The notes: a model not told the origin generated them from the letters alone. A stretch of 34,675 nucleotides of DNA from Paludibacteraceae bacterium (GCA_017401985.1 JAFPNK010000057.1:1-34675), one strand, 5' to 3'. Positions 17,767 to 26,047 are shown, numbered from the stretch's first letter. Made by a program: numbers and translations.

Positions 17767-18663
17767 TTATTCTTTCACTGCCTTAAAGCTCATATCGAGA
17801 CTCTTATAGCTGTGGGTGAGGGCACCTACGGAAACGAAGTCCACGCCTTGCAGCGCATAGTCGCGAATCGTCTCAATCGTAATACCTCCCGAAGACTCAA
17901 TCTCCATATGACGGCGACTACCCGAATGGCTTTCCGTCTCGGTCACAGACCGCTCCCACGCACGAATGATATCCACGGCCTCTTTGGTCTTCGCAGGCGT
18001 GAAGTTATCCAGCATGATACGATCGGGAATATTGGTAGCGAGCGCCTCATTGATCTCATCGAAATTACGCACCTCTATCTCAATCTTCAGGTCTTTGCCC
18101 TTCTCCTTACAATAATCGCGTGCACGCGTGAGCGCATTGGTGATGCCTCCGGCGAAGTCCACGTGGTTATCTTTGAGCAGAATCATATCGAACAACCCGA
18201 TACGGTGGTTCATACCGCCACCTAACGCCACTGCCTCTTTCTCCAAGTACCGCAATCCCGGCGTGGTTTTACGCGTATCGAGCACATGGCAACCCGTGTC
18301 TGCAATCAGGCTCTGGTACTTATGCGCCGTCGTGGCAACACCGGACATGCGCTGCATGATGTTCAGCATCGTACGCTCGATCTGCAACAAACTCAGTTCC
18401 TTGCCATACACCTTAAAGGCTACGTCTCCCGGCTTCACATGATCGCCGTCGTGCATGTACTGCTCTACGCGGCATTCGGGGTCGAAATAGTTAATGATCT
18501 CTTTCGCAACCTCTACACCGGCCAACACACCCGTATCCTTGATAATCAGCTGCTGGCAACCCATTTGGGTAGCAGGAATACAACTGAGCGAGGTGTGATC
18601 ACCGTCACGAATATCTTCCTCAAACCAGATAGCGATCAGCTTACGAAGTTCTTCTTTTTTCAT
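17767..18663 (-). CDS. nadC: Nicotinate-nucleotide diphosphorylase (quinolinate phosphoribosyltransferase)
   Basis: Converts quinolinate and PRPP to nicotinate mononucleotide in de novo NAD synthesis; nadK elsewhere in this window acts later in the same cofactor route. The 298 residues include LDTRKTTPGLR (128-138), GGGMNHRIGLFDMILLKDNH (148-167), EIEVRN (195-200), IMLDNF (216-221), ESSGGI (256-261) and FVSVGALTHS. The start at 18663 (MKKEELRKLIAIWFEED) is chosen over a much longer open frame because a promoter lies just upstream of it. About 13 extra residues (ERSVTETESHSGSRR region, 237-251) sit before the ESSGGI strand compared with typical members. Confidence 0.95.
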   Translation of the reverse strand: MKKEELRKLIAIWFEEDIRDGDHTSLSCIPATQMGCQQLIIKDTGVLAGVEVAKEIINYFDPECRVEQYMHDGDHVKPGDVAFKVYGKELSLLQIERTMLNIMQRMSGVATTAHKYQSLIADTGCHVLDTRKTTPGLRYLEKEAVALGGGMNHRIGLFDMILLKDNHVDFAGGITNALTRARDYCKEKGKDLKIEIEVRNFDEINEALATNIPDRIMLDNFTPAKTKEAVDIIRAWERSVTETESHSGSRRHMEIESSGGITIETIRDYALQGVDFVSVGALTHSYKSLDMSFKAVKE

Positions 18664-18683
18664 AAATTTCCTAATTTTGGGCA

Positions 18684-18715
18684 CAAAATTACACTTTTTT
18701 TTGCACATATGCAAA
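18684..18715 (-). promoter_or_regulatory. Promoter of nadC
   Basis: On the minus strand TTTG is at 18715-18712, followed by a 20-base spacer and TAATTTTG at 18691-18684. Transcription should start near 18679, about 16 bases before the nadC ATG. It overlaps the divergent promoter at 18700-18731: the two -33 boxes form the inverted repeat TTTGCACATATGCAAA (18700-18715). Confidence 0.85.
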
Positions 18716-18731
18716 TTTTTTATTAATTTTG
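18700..18731 (+). promoter_or_regulatory. Promoter of the outer-membrane barrel gene, probably leaderless
   Basis: TTTG at 18700-18703, a 20-base spacer and TAATTTTG at 18724-18731. The start codon is at 18736, only four bases after the -7 box, where transcription itself should start. It shares its -33 region with the opposing nadC promoter. Confidence 0.8.
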
Positions 18732-18735
18732 CGGC

Positions 18736-19392
18736 ATGAAAAAGAAATTTTGGGTATTTATCATTCTTTTCTGCCTCCCTGCAGGGGTGATGGCGGAGAA
18801 CCAGTGGGATTATATCAACCGTCGTCACGAGGTGCGTATCGGTTGGGGTGACCAGCTCTTCGAGAGCGTCATGTGGCACAAGCCCACTACTATCATTTCG
18901 AACATGCCTACCACATGGGAGAAGACGTATCATGAGGATTATCACTATGACCAGCACCTCTGGACAGAGTACCAGTACCGCGTGACGCACTGGTTCTCGT
19001 TCGGTGGTATGATTGACCTGAGCGAGGTGCATTGGGATGACGTGACGCGTAACGGAGCCGGAACGGAAGTGAGCCGCAGCAGAGGACATTATTTCTGCAA
19101 CGTGGTGCTGATGCCGACCGTGCGGTTCACGTATTTCTTCCACAATAACGTCAATCTTTATTCGGGTCTTGGCTTCGGAATGGACATCAATAGCGGTACC
19201 GAGACGAACATGTTCGGTAAGCGCACGGATGTAGGCGCCGCACTCAACATCACCCTTATCGGCCTCAGCGCCAACTACGACCGTTGGTTCTGGACCGTTG
19301 ATTTCGGAGGTATGTACGCGCTGCGTAATACCAACACTATTTTTATGGCATCGTCACGAATCATTAATGTCGGCTTCGGAGCCCGTTTCTAA
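18736..19392 (+). CDS. Outer-membrane beta-barrel protein
   Basis: A 218-residue protein with a signal peptide (MKKKFWVFIILFCLPAGVMA) and then amphipathic strands with alternating aromatic residues, for example HEVRIGWGDQLF, YRVTHWFSFGGMIDLSEVHW, RFTYFFHNNVNLYSGLGFGMDI and a C-terminal RIINVGFGARF. The terminal phenylalanine is typical for barrel assembly by Bam. The size suggests an eight-strand barrel. No specific function can be named. It is followed after 3 bases by the lipase-like lipoprotein, so the two are probably cotranscribed. Confidence 0.8.
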   Translation: MKKKFWVFIILFCLPAGVMAENQWDYINRRHEVRIGWGDQLFESVMWHKPTTIISNMPTTWEKTYHEDYHYDQHLWTEYQYRVTHWFSFGGMIDLSEVHWDDVTRNGAGTEVSRSRGHYFCNVVLMPTVRFTYFFHNNVNLYSGLGFGMDINSGTETNMFGKRTDVGAALNITLIGLSANYDRWFWTVDFGGMYALRNTNTIFMASSRIINVGFGARF

Positions 19393-19395
19393 ATT

Positions 19396-20784
19396 ATGAA
19401 ATATCAAATATCAAAAACGAAGTTAATCGCGCCCTTGCGGCAGAGAAATATCAAATATCAAATTGTGCTGCTCGCCGCAGTACTGCTCGCTTCCTGTCAG
19501 TTCCGCGAGAACGAATGCGTTGATTTCACGGATTTGGACGGGGCGAAGGATCTGAAGTTCCAAGTCATCAGCCAGCATGAGACCGACCTGAGCGAAGGCC
19601 TGCCGATGAACTGTTACCTGCCGGATGGCACTTCCGTTTGGGATTATACCGAAGAAGCCGAAGAAATAGAAGAGACAGACGGACCCCAACCGAAGAAAAC
19701 CAGTAGCGTCACCGGTACGGCGATTGTGCAGGAGTTACTCAAGTACGGCAAGCAGAACAAGGTCATTGAGATAGTCGGCACCTACCCCAGTGTGGACGGA
19801 CAAGGTAACCCCGTAGTGCTGTCCGGTAAGGTGATGCTGCCCAAGGGACGCAAACCCAAACGGCTTATTCTCGTCAGCCACTACACCGTGGGTTCGAACG
19901 GCGAAGCGCCCAGTAACTGCTTCTCGCTCGAAGGCATACTCGTTAAGTTAGGTTACGGTCTGATTCTGCCCGACTACCGCGGGTACGGCATCACCGTCAA
20001 TGATGTGCACCCGTACCTCGTGATGATGGAAACGGCTATCAATGTGACGGATATGTATTTCGCGGTGCGCGACTGGCTCAAAGCGGCGAACATGGAACCC
20101 GAGAAACCGGAGATCTACCTGATGGGTTACAGTCAGGGCGGTGCGAACACCATGGCGGTGGAGTACTTGTGCGAAACGGCGTATGACGATCCGAGCGATC
20201 CGGATTACTACATCCCTATCCACCGCGTGTTCGCCGGTGGCGGACCGTATGATGTCAAAGCTACCTACGAGCGTTTTGTCAATACCGACACCGCCAGTTA
20301 CCCGATTGCCGTTCCGCTCGTGCTGCAAGGCATGATCAAAGGTAATAACCTCAACATGGAGTTAAGTGACATGATGCAACCCTGGCTTTGCGAACACATT
20401 GACGAGTGGGTGAACAGCAAACAATACACCACCGGACAGATGAACAAACTGCTCGGCACTTACGTGACGCACGAACTGCTGACCGAGGAAGCGATGAACC
20501 AAACTTCCGACAAAGTGGCGGAACTGTACAAAGCGATGACCGAAAACTCCGTCGTAACCTACAACTGGGAACCGCAGGCACCTGTCTATATCATGCACTC
20601 GATGGACGATGAGACCGTACCGTACACCAATGCCACCAATGCCAAAGCACGGTGGCACAATGCGAACATAACGTATAACTTCGGCCACTACGGAGGACAC
20701 GTCAAGACCTGCTTGCGATTCATCTACACCGTACAAACATTATTAGAGCAAGAAGAAGCAGAAAGGAGTCAATATGAAAAATAG
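19396..20784 (+). CDS. Alpha/beta hydrolase lipoprotein, secretory-lipase-like
   Basis: A 462-residue lipoprotein (lipobox LLASC, Cys34) with an alpha/beta hydrolase fold. The nucleophile elbow GYSQGG has Ser near residue 245, the acid is likely Asp in the MDDETVPY segment near 402, and the His is in GHYGGH near 430-435. The segment PKRLILVSHYTVGSNGEAPSN and the lid region resemble secretory lipases and large esterases. The substrate is unknown. The n-region before the signal core is unusually long and contains KYQI twice, encoded by two copies of an 18-base direct repeat. It overlaps the next gene by 11 bases. Confidence 0.8.
   Translation: MKYQISKTKLIAPLRQRNIKYQIVLLAAVLLASCQFRENECVDFTDLDGAKDLKFQVISQHETDLSEGLPMNCYLPDGTSVWDYTEEAEEIEETDGPQPKKTSSVTGTAIVQELLKYGKQNKVIEIVGTYPSVDGQGNPVVLSGKVMLPKGRKPKRLILVSHYTVGSNGEAPSNCFSLEGILVKLGYGLILPDYRGYGITVNDVHPYLVMMETAINVTDMYFAVRDWLKAANMEPEKPEIYLMGYSQGGANTMAVEYLCETAYDDPSDPDYYIPIHRVFAGGGPYDVKATYERFVNTDTASYPIAVPLVLQGMIKGNNLNMELSDMMQPWLCEHIDEWVNSKQYTTGQMNKLLGTYVTHELLTEEAMNQTSDKVAELYKAMTENSVVTYNWEPQAPVYIMHSMDDETVPYTNATNAKARWHNANITYNFGHYGGHVKTCLRFIYTVQTLLEQEEAERSQYEK
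19398..19462. repeat. 18-base direct repeat at the lipase lipoprotein start
   Basis: GAAATATCAAATATCAAA occurs at 19398-19415 and 19445-19462, 47 bases apart; each copy contains two ATATCAA heptamers. The segment between encodes KTKLIAPLRQRN. The second copy alone would give a normal short signal-peptide start. Confidence 0.95.
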
Positions 20785-21697
20785 CATTAAGACCGTATGG
20801 GGTCGACTAATCGTTTTAGTCCTTGTTCCTTGTTCCTTACTCCTTTGCCCTTCCTGTGACCCCAACGCCAGATGGGCATCGGAGAATGTGGGGATAAACA
20901 TGCGGGTGGAGGCCATTTCCGCCGGGTTCATCATATGCGAGTTCACTACCACCCAAGAGGCGTATTATCTGATTGCTATCGAAGAAGCACGGCCGGGTTA
21001 CAACCCCATGGAGCACCAGAAGTCGTTTATGAGTTCGGCGCTCGACTCCGCATACGCGGCGTATCTCGATTGGCGTAACGAACTGTGGCGCAAAGATGTG
21101 TTCAATGTGGCTCCCTTCTCCAGTCACTCCCTGCAGTACGGCAACGAGTATTATACCTTCACCGGCCTCAAACCGGACACCGAATACTGGGTCTACGCGT
21201 TTGTCGTGAACCCGGCTTCTATGGAACCGGCCGGACTACTGGTGCTGGATAGCATCACCACCCCGACTTACAGTGACATCCATATGCAATACGAATACCG
21301 CGTCAAGGGACTATGGGACTACACCTACCCCATGGATGATTACGGGATCATAGAGACCCGTTTCCCCTATCTGGCCATCACATGCGACAGTACGCAAGTA
21401 GCAAAAGAGGGACTGACACCGGAGAAGTATTTCGCACGCTGGTACACCGAACAATACAACCATCCGGAGAACGCCAAAATCCTGTATGGCGTCAAAGCCG
21501 TAGAGAACGACGGTGTGAGCAGTTGGGTGGAGTTCGAAGAAGGACACACATACTACACCACGATTGCCAGCTTTGACGGACCGTACAGCCATATGGTGAC
21601 CTATAAGTTCACCTGGACCAAAGACTTTCAGTGTTACTTCAGAGAAGACTATGAAGCTTTGATCGTGGACAATTATGACTTTGACTCCGACGAATGA
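20774..21697 (+). CDS. Lipoprotein with fibronectin-III-like region
   Basis: A 307-residue lipoprotein: MKNSIKTVWGRLIVLVLVPCSLLLCPSC, with Cys28 as the likely lipidated residue. The first part (GINMRVEAISAGFIICEFTTTQEAYYLIAI ... GNEYYTFTGLKPDTEYWVYAFVV) has the fibronectin type III strand pattern, and the second part repeats a similar layout (FEEGHTYYTTIASFDG). No enzymatic motif is seen. It is probably a surface or periplasmic binding protein working with the lipase-like lipoprotein it overlaps. The signal-peptide core is encoded by degenerate TTCCTTG heptamers. Confidence 0.7.
   Translation: MKNSIKTVWGRLIVLVLVPCSLLLCPSCDPNARWASENVGINMRVEAISAGFIICEFTTTQEAYYLIAIEEARPGYNPMEHQKSFMSSALDSAYAAYLDWRNELWRKDVFNVAPFSSHSLQYGNEYYTFTGLKPDTEYWVYAFVVNPASMEPAGLLVLDSITTPTYSDIHMQYEYRVKGLWDYTYPMDDYGIIETRFPYLAITCDSTQVAKEGLTPEKYFARWYTEQYNHPENAKILYGVKAVENDGVSSWVEFEEGHTYYTTIASFDGPYSHMVTYKFTWTKDFQCYFREDYEALIVDNYDFDSDE
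20819..20853. repeat. Degenerate heptamer array in a lipoprotein signal peptide
   Basis: Five units (GTCCTTG, TTCCTTG, TTCCTTA, CTCCTTT, GCCCTTC) encode LVPCSLLLCPS. They are related to the array in the TPR gene signal peptide at 9879-9906. Confidence 0.75.
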
Positions 21698-22164
21698 AAA
21701 TCACCCTTCTGGTCGTTGGTAAGACGACCGATGCCCGCATTGCCTCGCTCATTGACGAGTACCGTCAACGGCTCACGCATTATGTGCCGTTTGAGTTCGT
21801 GGTGCTGCCGGATCTGAAGAATGCCAAAGCGCTGAGCGAAGAGCAGATCAAGGCGGCGGAAGGGGAACTTATTCTACGCGCCCTCACACCGGCCATGGAG
21901 GTGATTCTGTTGGACGAACACGGCCGCGAGATGCGGTCGGTCGAGTATGCCGATTGGTGGCAGAAGAAAATGGGTTCCGGACGCGACCTCACGCTCATCA
22001 TCGGCGGCCCCTACGGCTTCAGCAAAGCGGTGTACGACCGCGCAGACGGCAAGCTGTCGCTCAGCCAAATGACCTTCTCTCATCAGATGATACGAATAAT
22101 GGCCATTGAGCAGATCTACCGCGCAATGACCATTCTTCGGGGTGAACCGTACCACCATGAGTGA
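21694..22164 (+). CDS. rlmH: 23S rRNA pseudouridine(1915) N3-methyltransferase
   Basis: Methylates pseudouridine 1915 in helix 69 of 23S rRNA, on assembled ribosomes. The 156 residues match this very conserved family: MKITLLVVGKTTD at the start, EVILLDEHGREMRSVEYADW, the cofactor-binding LIIGGPYGFSKAVYDRAD, LSLSQMTFSHQMIRIMAIEQIYRA and the C-terminal GEPYHHE. The start overlaps the preceding lipoprotein gene by 4 bases (ATGA). The stop TGA at 22162-22164 directly abuts the stop of the convergent M23 gene. Confidence 0.97.
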   Translation: MKITLLVVGKTTDARIASLIDEYRQRLTHYVPFEFVVLPDLKNAKALSEEQIKAAEGELILRALTPAMEVILLDEHGREMRSVEYADWWQKKMGSGRDLTLIIGGPYGFSKAVYDRADGKLSLSQMTFSHQMIRIMAIEQIYRAMTILRGEPYHHE

Positions 22165-23193
22165 TTACCTCACTCTTATCTTCATGCCAATCTGAAGGAT
22201 CTTCGTCTCCTTGATGTTATTCAACTGACACAGTTTCTTAACGGTGGTGCCGTATTTCTTGGCAATGCCGCTCAGCGTATCTCCTTGTTTCACTTTGTGA
22301 TACTTCATCGCCGCCTGCTCTGCGCGTTGCTGCTTCAGGGCTTTGATACCGATGACGTATTCGTCGCTGTTACGCAACTGTCCTGTAGTGAAATCAATGA
22401 ACTTAGCGGGGTCGATAGCTTCGCCCAGGTAGCGAATCTCGAAGTGCAAGTGACTGCCGGTGGAACGGCCGGTGTTACCACCTAAACCGAGCACATCGCC
22501 TGCCTGCACACGTTCGTATTCATCCACGAGCGGACGACTCATGTGACCATAGACGGTCTCCAGACCGTTGGTGTGACGAACGACCACAAAATAGCCGTAG
22601 CCGCGCGGATCCCAACCGACGATACGCACCTGACCGTCCCATGCCGAACGTATCGAATCGCCGATCTGCACCTTGATGTCCGTTCCTTTATGCATCCGGT
22701 AACGGCGCCATCCGTAACTGCTGGTCACGTAGCCGTTATGCGGCAAACGGAAGCCCGCCATCGGGATATGCACATCGTCTTTCAGACTGTCGAACATCGT
22801 GCCGTAGGGGTTCACGCGCTCGTCTGTCCAAATATGATTATAGATACTGTCCGCCGGGTGATTGTTCATCAGCGCCGTGTCGTTCATCATGAACTGCGGT
22901 GCCATCTTATAAATCACATCGCCGTCTTTGGTGCGCACCACGATCTTACGCGGCAGCACTTCCAGGTCACAACCCAAGATCAGCGTATCGTGCGAGAACA
23001 AACCGGCCAGACACTCCGGCAGCGGAGTTGCCTTTACATCCAACTCATCCAAGTCTTCCAACTCATCTCCTTCACTGTCTACAGCCGTACTGTCTATCGG
23101 CAACTGCTCAGCAGCCACAGCCGGCACTTCCTGCGCATTTAATGGAAGCAGAAGCAGTGAAAGCAAAATCCACAAAGATACAAAATAACGCAT
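22165..23193 (-). CDS. M23 metallopeptidase with C-terminal LysM domain
   Basis: A 342-residue secreted endopeptidase acting on peptidoglycan cross-links. The signal peptide is [21 protein letters not shown]. The M23 domain has zinc ligands intact: His168 and Asp172 in [10 protein letters not shown], and His248/His250 in [15 protein letters not shown] lies between. The C-terminal LysM ([29 protein letters not shown] ... [11 protein letters not shown]) binds glycan. The start at 23193 is preferred over an upstream in-frame one at 23238 because it gives a clean signal peptide. Even so the gene overlaps the end of the EF-hand gene by 55 bases. Unlike the EnvC-like protein in this window, this one should be catalytic. 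Confidence 0.92.
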   Translation of the reverse strand: MRYFVSLWILLSLLLLPLNAQEVPAVAAEQLPIDSTAVDSEGDELEDLDELDVKATPLPECLAGLFSHDTLILGCDLEVLPRKIVVRTKDGDVIYKMAPQFMMNDTALMNNHPADSIYNHIWTDERVNPYGTMFDSLKDDVHIPMAGFRLPHNGYVTSSYGWRRYRMHKGTDIKVQIGDSIRSAWDGQVRIVGWDPRGYGYFVVVRHTNGLETVYGHMSRPLVDEYERVQAGDVLGLGGNTGRSTGSHLHFEIRYLGEAIDPAKFIDFTTGQLRNSDEYVIGIKALKQQRAEQAAMKYHKVKQGDTLSGIAKKYGTTVKKLCQLNNIKETKILQIGMKIRVR

Positions 23194-24782
23194 ACTAAAC
23201 AAACTAATAATAAGATTATACCTAACGACAGAAGCCATTTTGCTCCTGTGCTCATTCCTTTCTTAAACGGGTCCTTGGTCAAGGGGAACTTAACCTGCTC
23301 GGTGAGCGTACGACCGAACGGAACCGAGATGAGTGCATCCGCATTCACTGCCCATCCGTTCGCATTGAGCACCGGAGCCAAGTTACGACGACGCAGTTTG
23401 AGCCACGCCATCACCATACTCGGACCGCTGATGAGAAGCAAGATGCCGACGAACACGAGGATCTGTTGCCACCAGGTTAAGGTGATCCATCCTTGTGCCA
23501 CGCTCACTAACATCGTACCGATCATACCTAAGGCCATGCCGATGGCAGCGAAGATACCGGCGAACTTAGCTATATCGAAAGCCGGCTTCGGCGCTTCCCC
23601 TTCACCTTTCACCATCAGCCCTTCGCCCTTACTGGTCATATCGCCCATCACGGCTGCATCTTTCTCCGCAGCGGACTTATTGATCTTCTCTTCAATCCAT
23701 TTCGACAGCTTGCGATACGGCGTCCAGAAGGCTTGACGAATAGAAATCGGGTTATCAATGATCTTGAACACCGTAGCGTCGTAATCGAGTCCGGCATTGT
23801 CGTAGAACACACCGTTCTTGCCGACGCTCAGGTTCTTAATCTCACCTTGCGTCATGGCAGCCACGATCTGCATCTTCTTACCCTCTTTCTTGTTCACGCA
23901 GTCGCAGTACAGCAGATACATACCGCTCAGCGGAGCCTGTGCGTCATGCTTCGGCAACTCGTTCACGCGAATACACAGACGACACGCGCGCTGGTCGATG
24001 ATCAGCGTTCCGGCTTGGAACGAAGCGATCGTCTCGGGGTTATGGTCATAGAAATCCTCGAACGCCACATAACTGCGCAGCAAGCGGTAGAAATCGCGAT
24101 GCAGCAACAGCAGCTTGCGCAGCGGAGCGTATTCGGCTTTGGCTGCCGCGAGTTCACTTTCAACTCTCGACTTTTCAGTCTCCACTGCCGATTCCCATTC
24201 GGCTATCTTCGCGCCCATTTCGAGGAACTTCTTCTCCGTCATGCCGGGCTTCGGAGTCTCTTCCGGGATAACCGCCAGACCCAGTTTCTGCAGTTTCTCC
24301 TGCTCAAAATAGGCGGCATACTCCGTCTGCTTCTCTTTGTACGCGGCAATGACGTCTGCCTCGTACGGTGCATCGGGCACTGCCTGCGCCTCCACCGTCA
24401 CGGTTTCTATAGCTGCTTGCACGGCAGCGAGACTAACCACACCATCAGACGCTAACCGCTCACCCATAACCCGTAACCCTTCATCGGCGATATTTTCAAT
24501 CGCGATGCTATCGCTCTGCTCCAGCAGCGTGTCGGGGTTCTTGAGGGTAGCGCACAGCCAATCAGCCGTAGCAATCACCTCTTTGAGACGCAACTGACCG
24601 TCGCCGTCCGCATCCATCAGACACAACGATTCGGAACTGATCTCCAAACCATTCACCGGACAGGACAGCACCGTCCATTTTTTCTTGTCCAACTCACCCA
24701 GGTGACGAATATCCTCACCCGATTGAATACGTACGCGTGTTGCACCGCCTACGTTGGCAAAACTCCATTTGTAATCGCTCAT
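23139..24782 (-). CDS. EF-hand containing membrane protein
   Basis: A 547-residue protein without a signal peptide. A single EF-hand loop [12 protein letters not shown] is at 57-68. Residues 140-240 are charged and helical. Membrane segments are at about 405-470 (two or three) and 522-545, and the protein ends in a cysteine- and phenylalanine-rich tail ([11 protein letters not shown]). I recall similar uncharacterised proteins in Bacteroidales but no assigned function. Two heptamer arrays interrupt it: near 102-111 (LRVMGERLA) and 383-395 ([12 protein letters not shown]), both apparently in linkers. It lies 25 bases downstream of the DHH gene and is probably cotranscribed. Confidence 0.7.
   Translation of the reverse strand: MSDYKWSFANVGGATRVRIQSGEDIRHLGELDKKKWTVLSCPVNGLEISSESLCLMDADGDGQLRLKEVIATADWLCATLKNPDTLLEQSDSIAIENIADEGLRVMGERLASDGVVSLAAVQAAIETVTVEAQAVPDAPYEADVIAAYKEKQTEYAAYFEQEKLQKLGLAVIPEETPKPGMTEKKFLEMGAKIAEWESAVETEKSRVESELAAAKAEYAPLRKLLLLHRDFYRLLRSYVAFEDFYDHNPETIASFQAGTLIIDQRACRLCIRVNELPKHDAQAPLSGMYLLYCDCVNKKEGKKMQIVAAMTQGEIKNLSVGKNGVFYDNAGLDYDATVFKIIDNPISIRQAFWTPYRKLSKWIEEKINKSAAEKDAAVMGDMTSKGEGLMVKGEGEAPKPAFDIAKFAGIFAAIGMALGMIGTMLVSVAQGWITLTWWQQILVFVGILLLISGPSMVMAWLKLRRRNLAPVLNANGWAVNADALISVPFGRTLTEQVKFPLTKDPFKKGMSTGAKWLLSLGIILLLVCLVCVILYLCGFCFHCFCFH
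23598..23633. repeat. Degenerate heptamer array 2 in the EF-hand gene
   Basis: Five loose units (CCCTTCAC, CTTTCAC, CATCAGC, CCTTCGC and CCTTACT as read on the plus strand) correspond on the coding strand to GTGAAGG-type heptamers encoding [13 protein letters not shown]. Confidence 0.7.
24450..24477. repeat. Heptamer array 1 in the EF-hand gene
   Basis: Plus-strand units CGCTAAC, CGCTCAC, CCATAAC and CCGTAAC. On the coding strand they encode LRVMGERLA; the units that would place TGA in frame carry GTT. Confidence 0.9.
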
Positions 24783-24807
24783 ATCCTTAATTCTTTAAAT
24801 CATTCAC

Positions 24808-25926
24808 TCATTCATTCTTTACATACTTCGCGTATGTTTTCTCAAATAGTGCAACGGCTTGGTTCAGACTGCCGAACAGCTCGCCTCCGGAGGCATTGGC
24901 GTGTCCGCCGCCGTGGAACACTTCGTTCGCCCATACGTTCACCGGCCGGTCTCCTTGCGAGCGGAACGAGATACGAATGCGCGGCTTGGGTGTGCCGGGT
25001 TTGGGACGCTCCTCACGCATATAGACCGAGTAACGCACATCGGCAATCTGCAGCGGCATGTTCACCAGTCCCTCCGTGTCACCGGCTTTGTAGTGGTACT
25101 GATCCAACTCGTCGGCCGAAAGGGTGATGAGCGCCAGGTGATGCTCCGGATAGATACGCATCTTACGGTACAGCGCGTAGCCTATGAGCCGCATGCGGTC
25201 CGTGGAGTACTGATTGAACACCGCGTCGTAGATTGCATCTTTCCGCACGCCCGCACGCACCAGTTCAGCCACGATTTCGTATAACTCACAACTGGTGGAG
25301 TTATATTGAAAATTACCCGTATCGGTCATCAGACCGGTGTAGATACAGGTGGCAATCTGCGTGTTTACAGCGAAGCGATCATCGACTATCAGTCGATACA
25401 CTATCTCGCAGCTGGAACTGGCTTCGGGAAACGAGAACTCTACATTAGCCCACGACCCTTCACCGCTAACCGATAACCGCTCACCGCTCATCTTTATATG
25501 GTGATCAATCATAATCTTCGGGCACGTGTTGGCCATCATCTTCTCGCCCATCGGTCCGATGCGTTTAGGGTCGTTGAAGTCTGTGCAGATGAACAAGTCC
25601 GCTTGCTCAATCAGCGGGTCGCACACGCGGGCATTCCCCTCGTACACCTTCACCTGCTCCACCCCTGGCATCCAATTGAAGAACGCCGGAAACGCATTCG
25701 GCACAATCACACTCACCTCTCTTACAGCAGGCGCTGCCTGCGGTCCTTCAGCGTCAGCGGTCTTACTTCTTTCAGCGAAGCGATCCATCACATAGTGATA
25801 TACCGCCAGCGCCGAACCCATCGCATCGCCATCGGGTGCCATGTGGGTCACAATCACTATTCGCAGCGCTTTTTCTATCAGCGCCTGCGCCTGTTCAACC
25901 TGCTTGCTATCTAACGTACACGCCAT
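24808..25926 (-). CDS. DHH family phosphoesterase (NrnA-type)
   Basis: A 372-residue protein of the DHH/DHHA1 family; NrnA members degrade nanoRNA and dephosphorylate pAp. Motifs: THMAPDGDAMGSA (27-39), the DHH triad at 141-143, MTDTGNF (200-206) and the substrate-binding GGGHANASGG near 339-348. The start at 25926 (MACTLDSKQVEQ) is used because the -7 box of its promoter occupies 25946-25953; an upstream in-frame start would be untranscribed. Two insertions relative to the family are repeat-derived: about 48-68 (element B) and about 146-157 (KMSGERLSVSGEG, heptamers), the latter directly after the DHH motif. It is the first gene of a minus-strand operon with the EF-hand and M23 genes. Confidence 0.9.
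   Translation of the reverse strand: MACTLDSKQVEQAQALIEKALRIVIVTHMAPDGDAMGSALAVYHYVMDRFAERSKTADAEGPQAAPAVREVSVIVPNAFPAFFNWMPGVEQVKVYEGNARVCDPLIEQADLFICTDFNDPKRIGPMGEKMMANTCPKIMIDHHIKMSGERLSVSGEGSWANVEFSFPEASSSCEIVYRLIVDDRFAVNTQIATCIYTGLMTDTGNFQYNSTSCELYEIVAELVRAGVRKDAIYDAVFNQYSTDRMRLIGYALYRKMRIYPEHHLALITLSADELDQYHYKAGDTEGLVNMPLQIADVRYSVYMREERPKPGTPKPRIRISFRSQGDRPVNVWANEVFHGGGHANASGGELFGSLNQAVALFEKTYAKYVKNE
25365..25380. repeat. Single element B unit in the DHH gene
   Basis: TTACAGCGAAGCGATC matches one unit of element B. It encodes DDRFAVN on the coding strand, just before the conserved TGLMTDTG strand. Confidence 0.6.
25457..25491. repeat. Heptamer array in the DHH gene
   Basis: Plus-strand units CCTTCAC, CGCTAAC, CGATAAC, CGCTCAC and CGCTCAT. 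On the coding strand they encode MSGERLSVSGEG, inserted immediately after the DHH metal-binding motif. Confidence 0.92.
25721..25785. repeat. Element B copy 2, inside the DHH gene
   Basis: It has the same layout as copy 1 in the U32 gene: two TwCAGCG-AGCGGTC units, TTACTTCT, then a final unit TTCAGCGAAGCGATC. Here it runs against the coding direction, and the reading frame stays open (DRFAERSKTADAEGPQAAPAV). Confidence 0.85.
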
Positions 25927-25945
25927 ACTATTCCAATTTACGCTG

Positions 25946-25976
25946 CAAAGGTACAAAAAATAAATGACATACGCAA
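25946..25976 (-). promoter_or_regulatory. Promoter of the DHH phosphoesterase operon
   Basis: On the minus strand TTG is at 25976-25974, followed by a 20-base spacer and TACCTTTG at 25953-25946. The -33 region is CTTGCGTATGTC, identical to that of the lipid kinase promoter. The start of transcription near 25941 gives a leader of about 15 bases. Confidence 0.85.
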
Positions 25977-26019
25977 GTATGCGCGTGTATTTTTTGCAAA
26001 ATGAGCAAAAAACAGCTGC

Positions 26020-26047
26020 CTTTCAACTTTCAACTTTCAACTTTCAC
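26020..26047. repeat. Heptamer array in the promoter of the BspA-like gene
   Basis: Three perfect CTTTCAA units and one CTTTCAC unit lie 10-38 bases upstream of a -7 box, across the place where a -33 element should be. Confidence 0.95.

Noticed and set aside
18664-19143. Long upstream extension of the nadC frame
   Set aside because: It runs through the nadC promoter and opposite the barrel gene; the family starts at MKKEELRK (18663).
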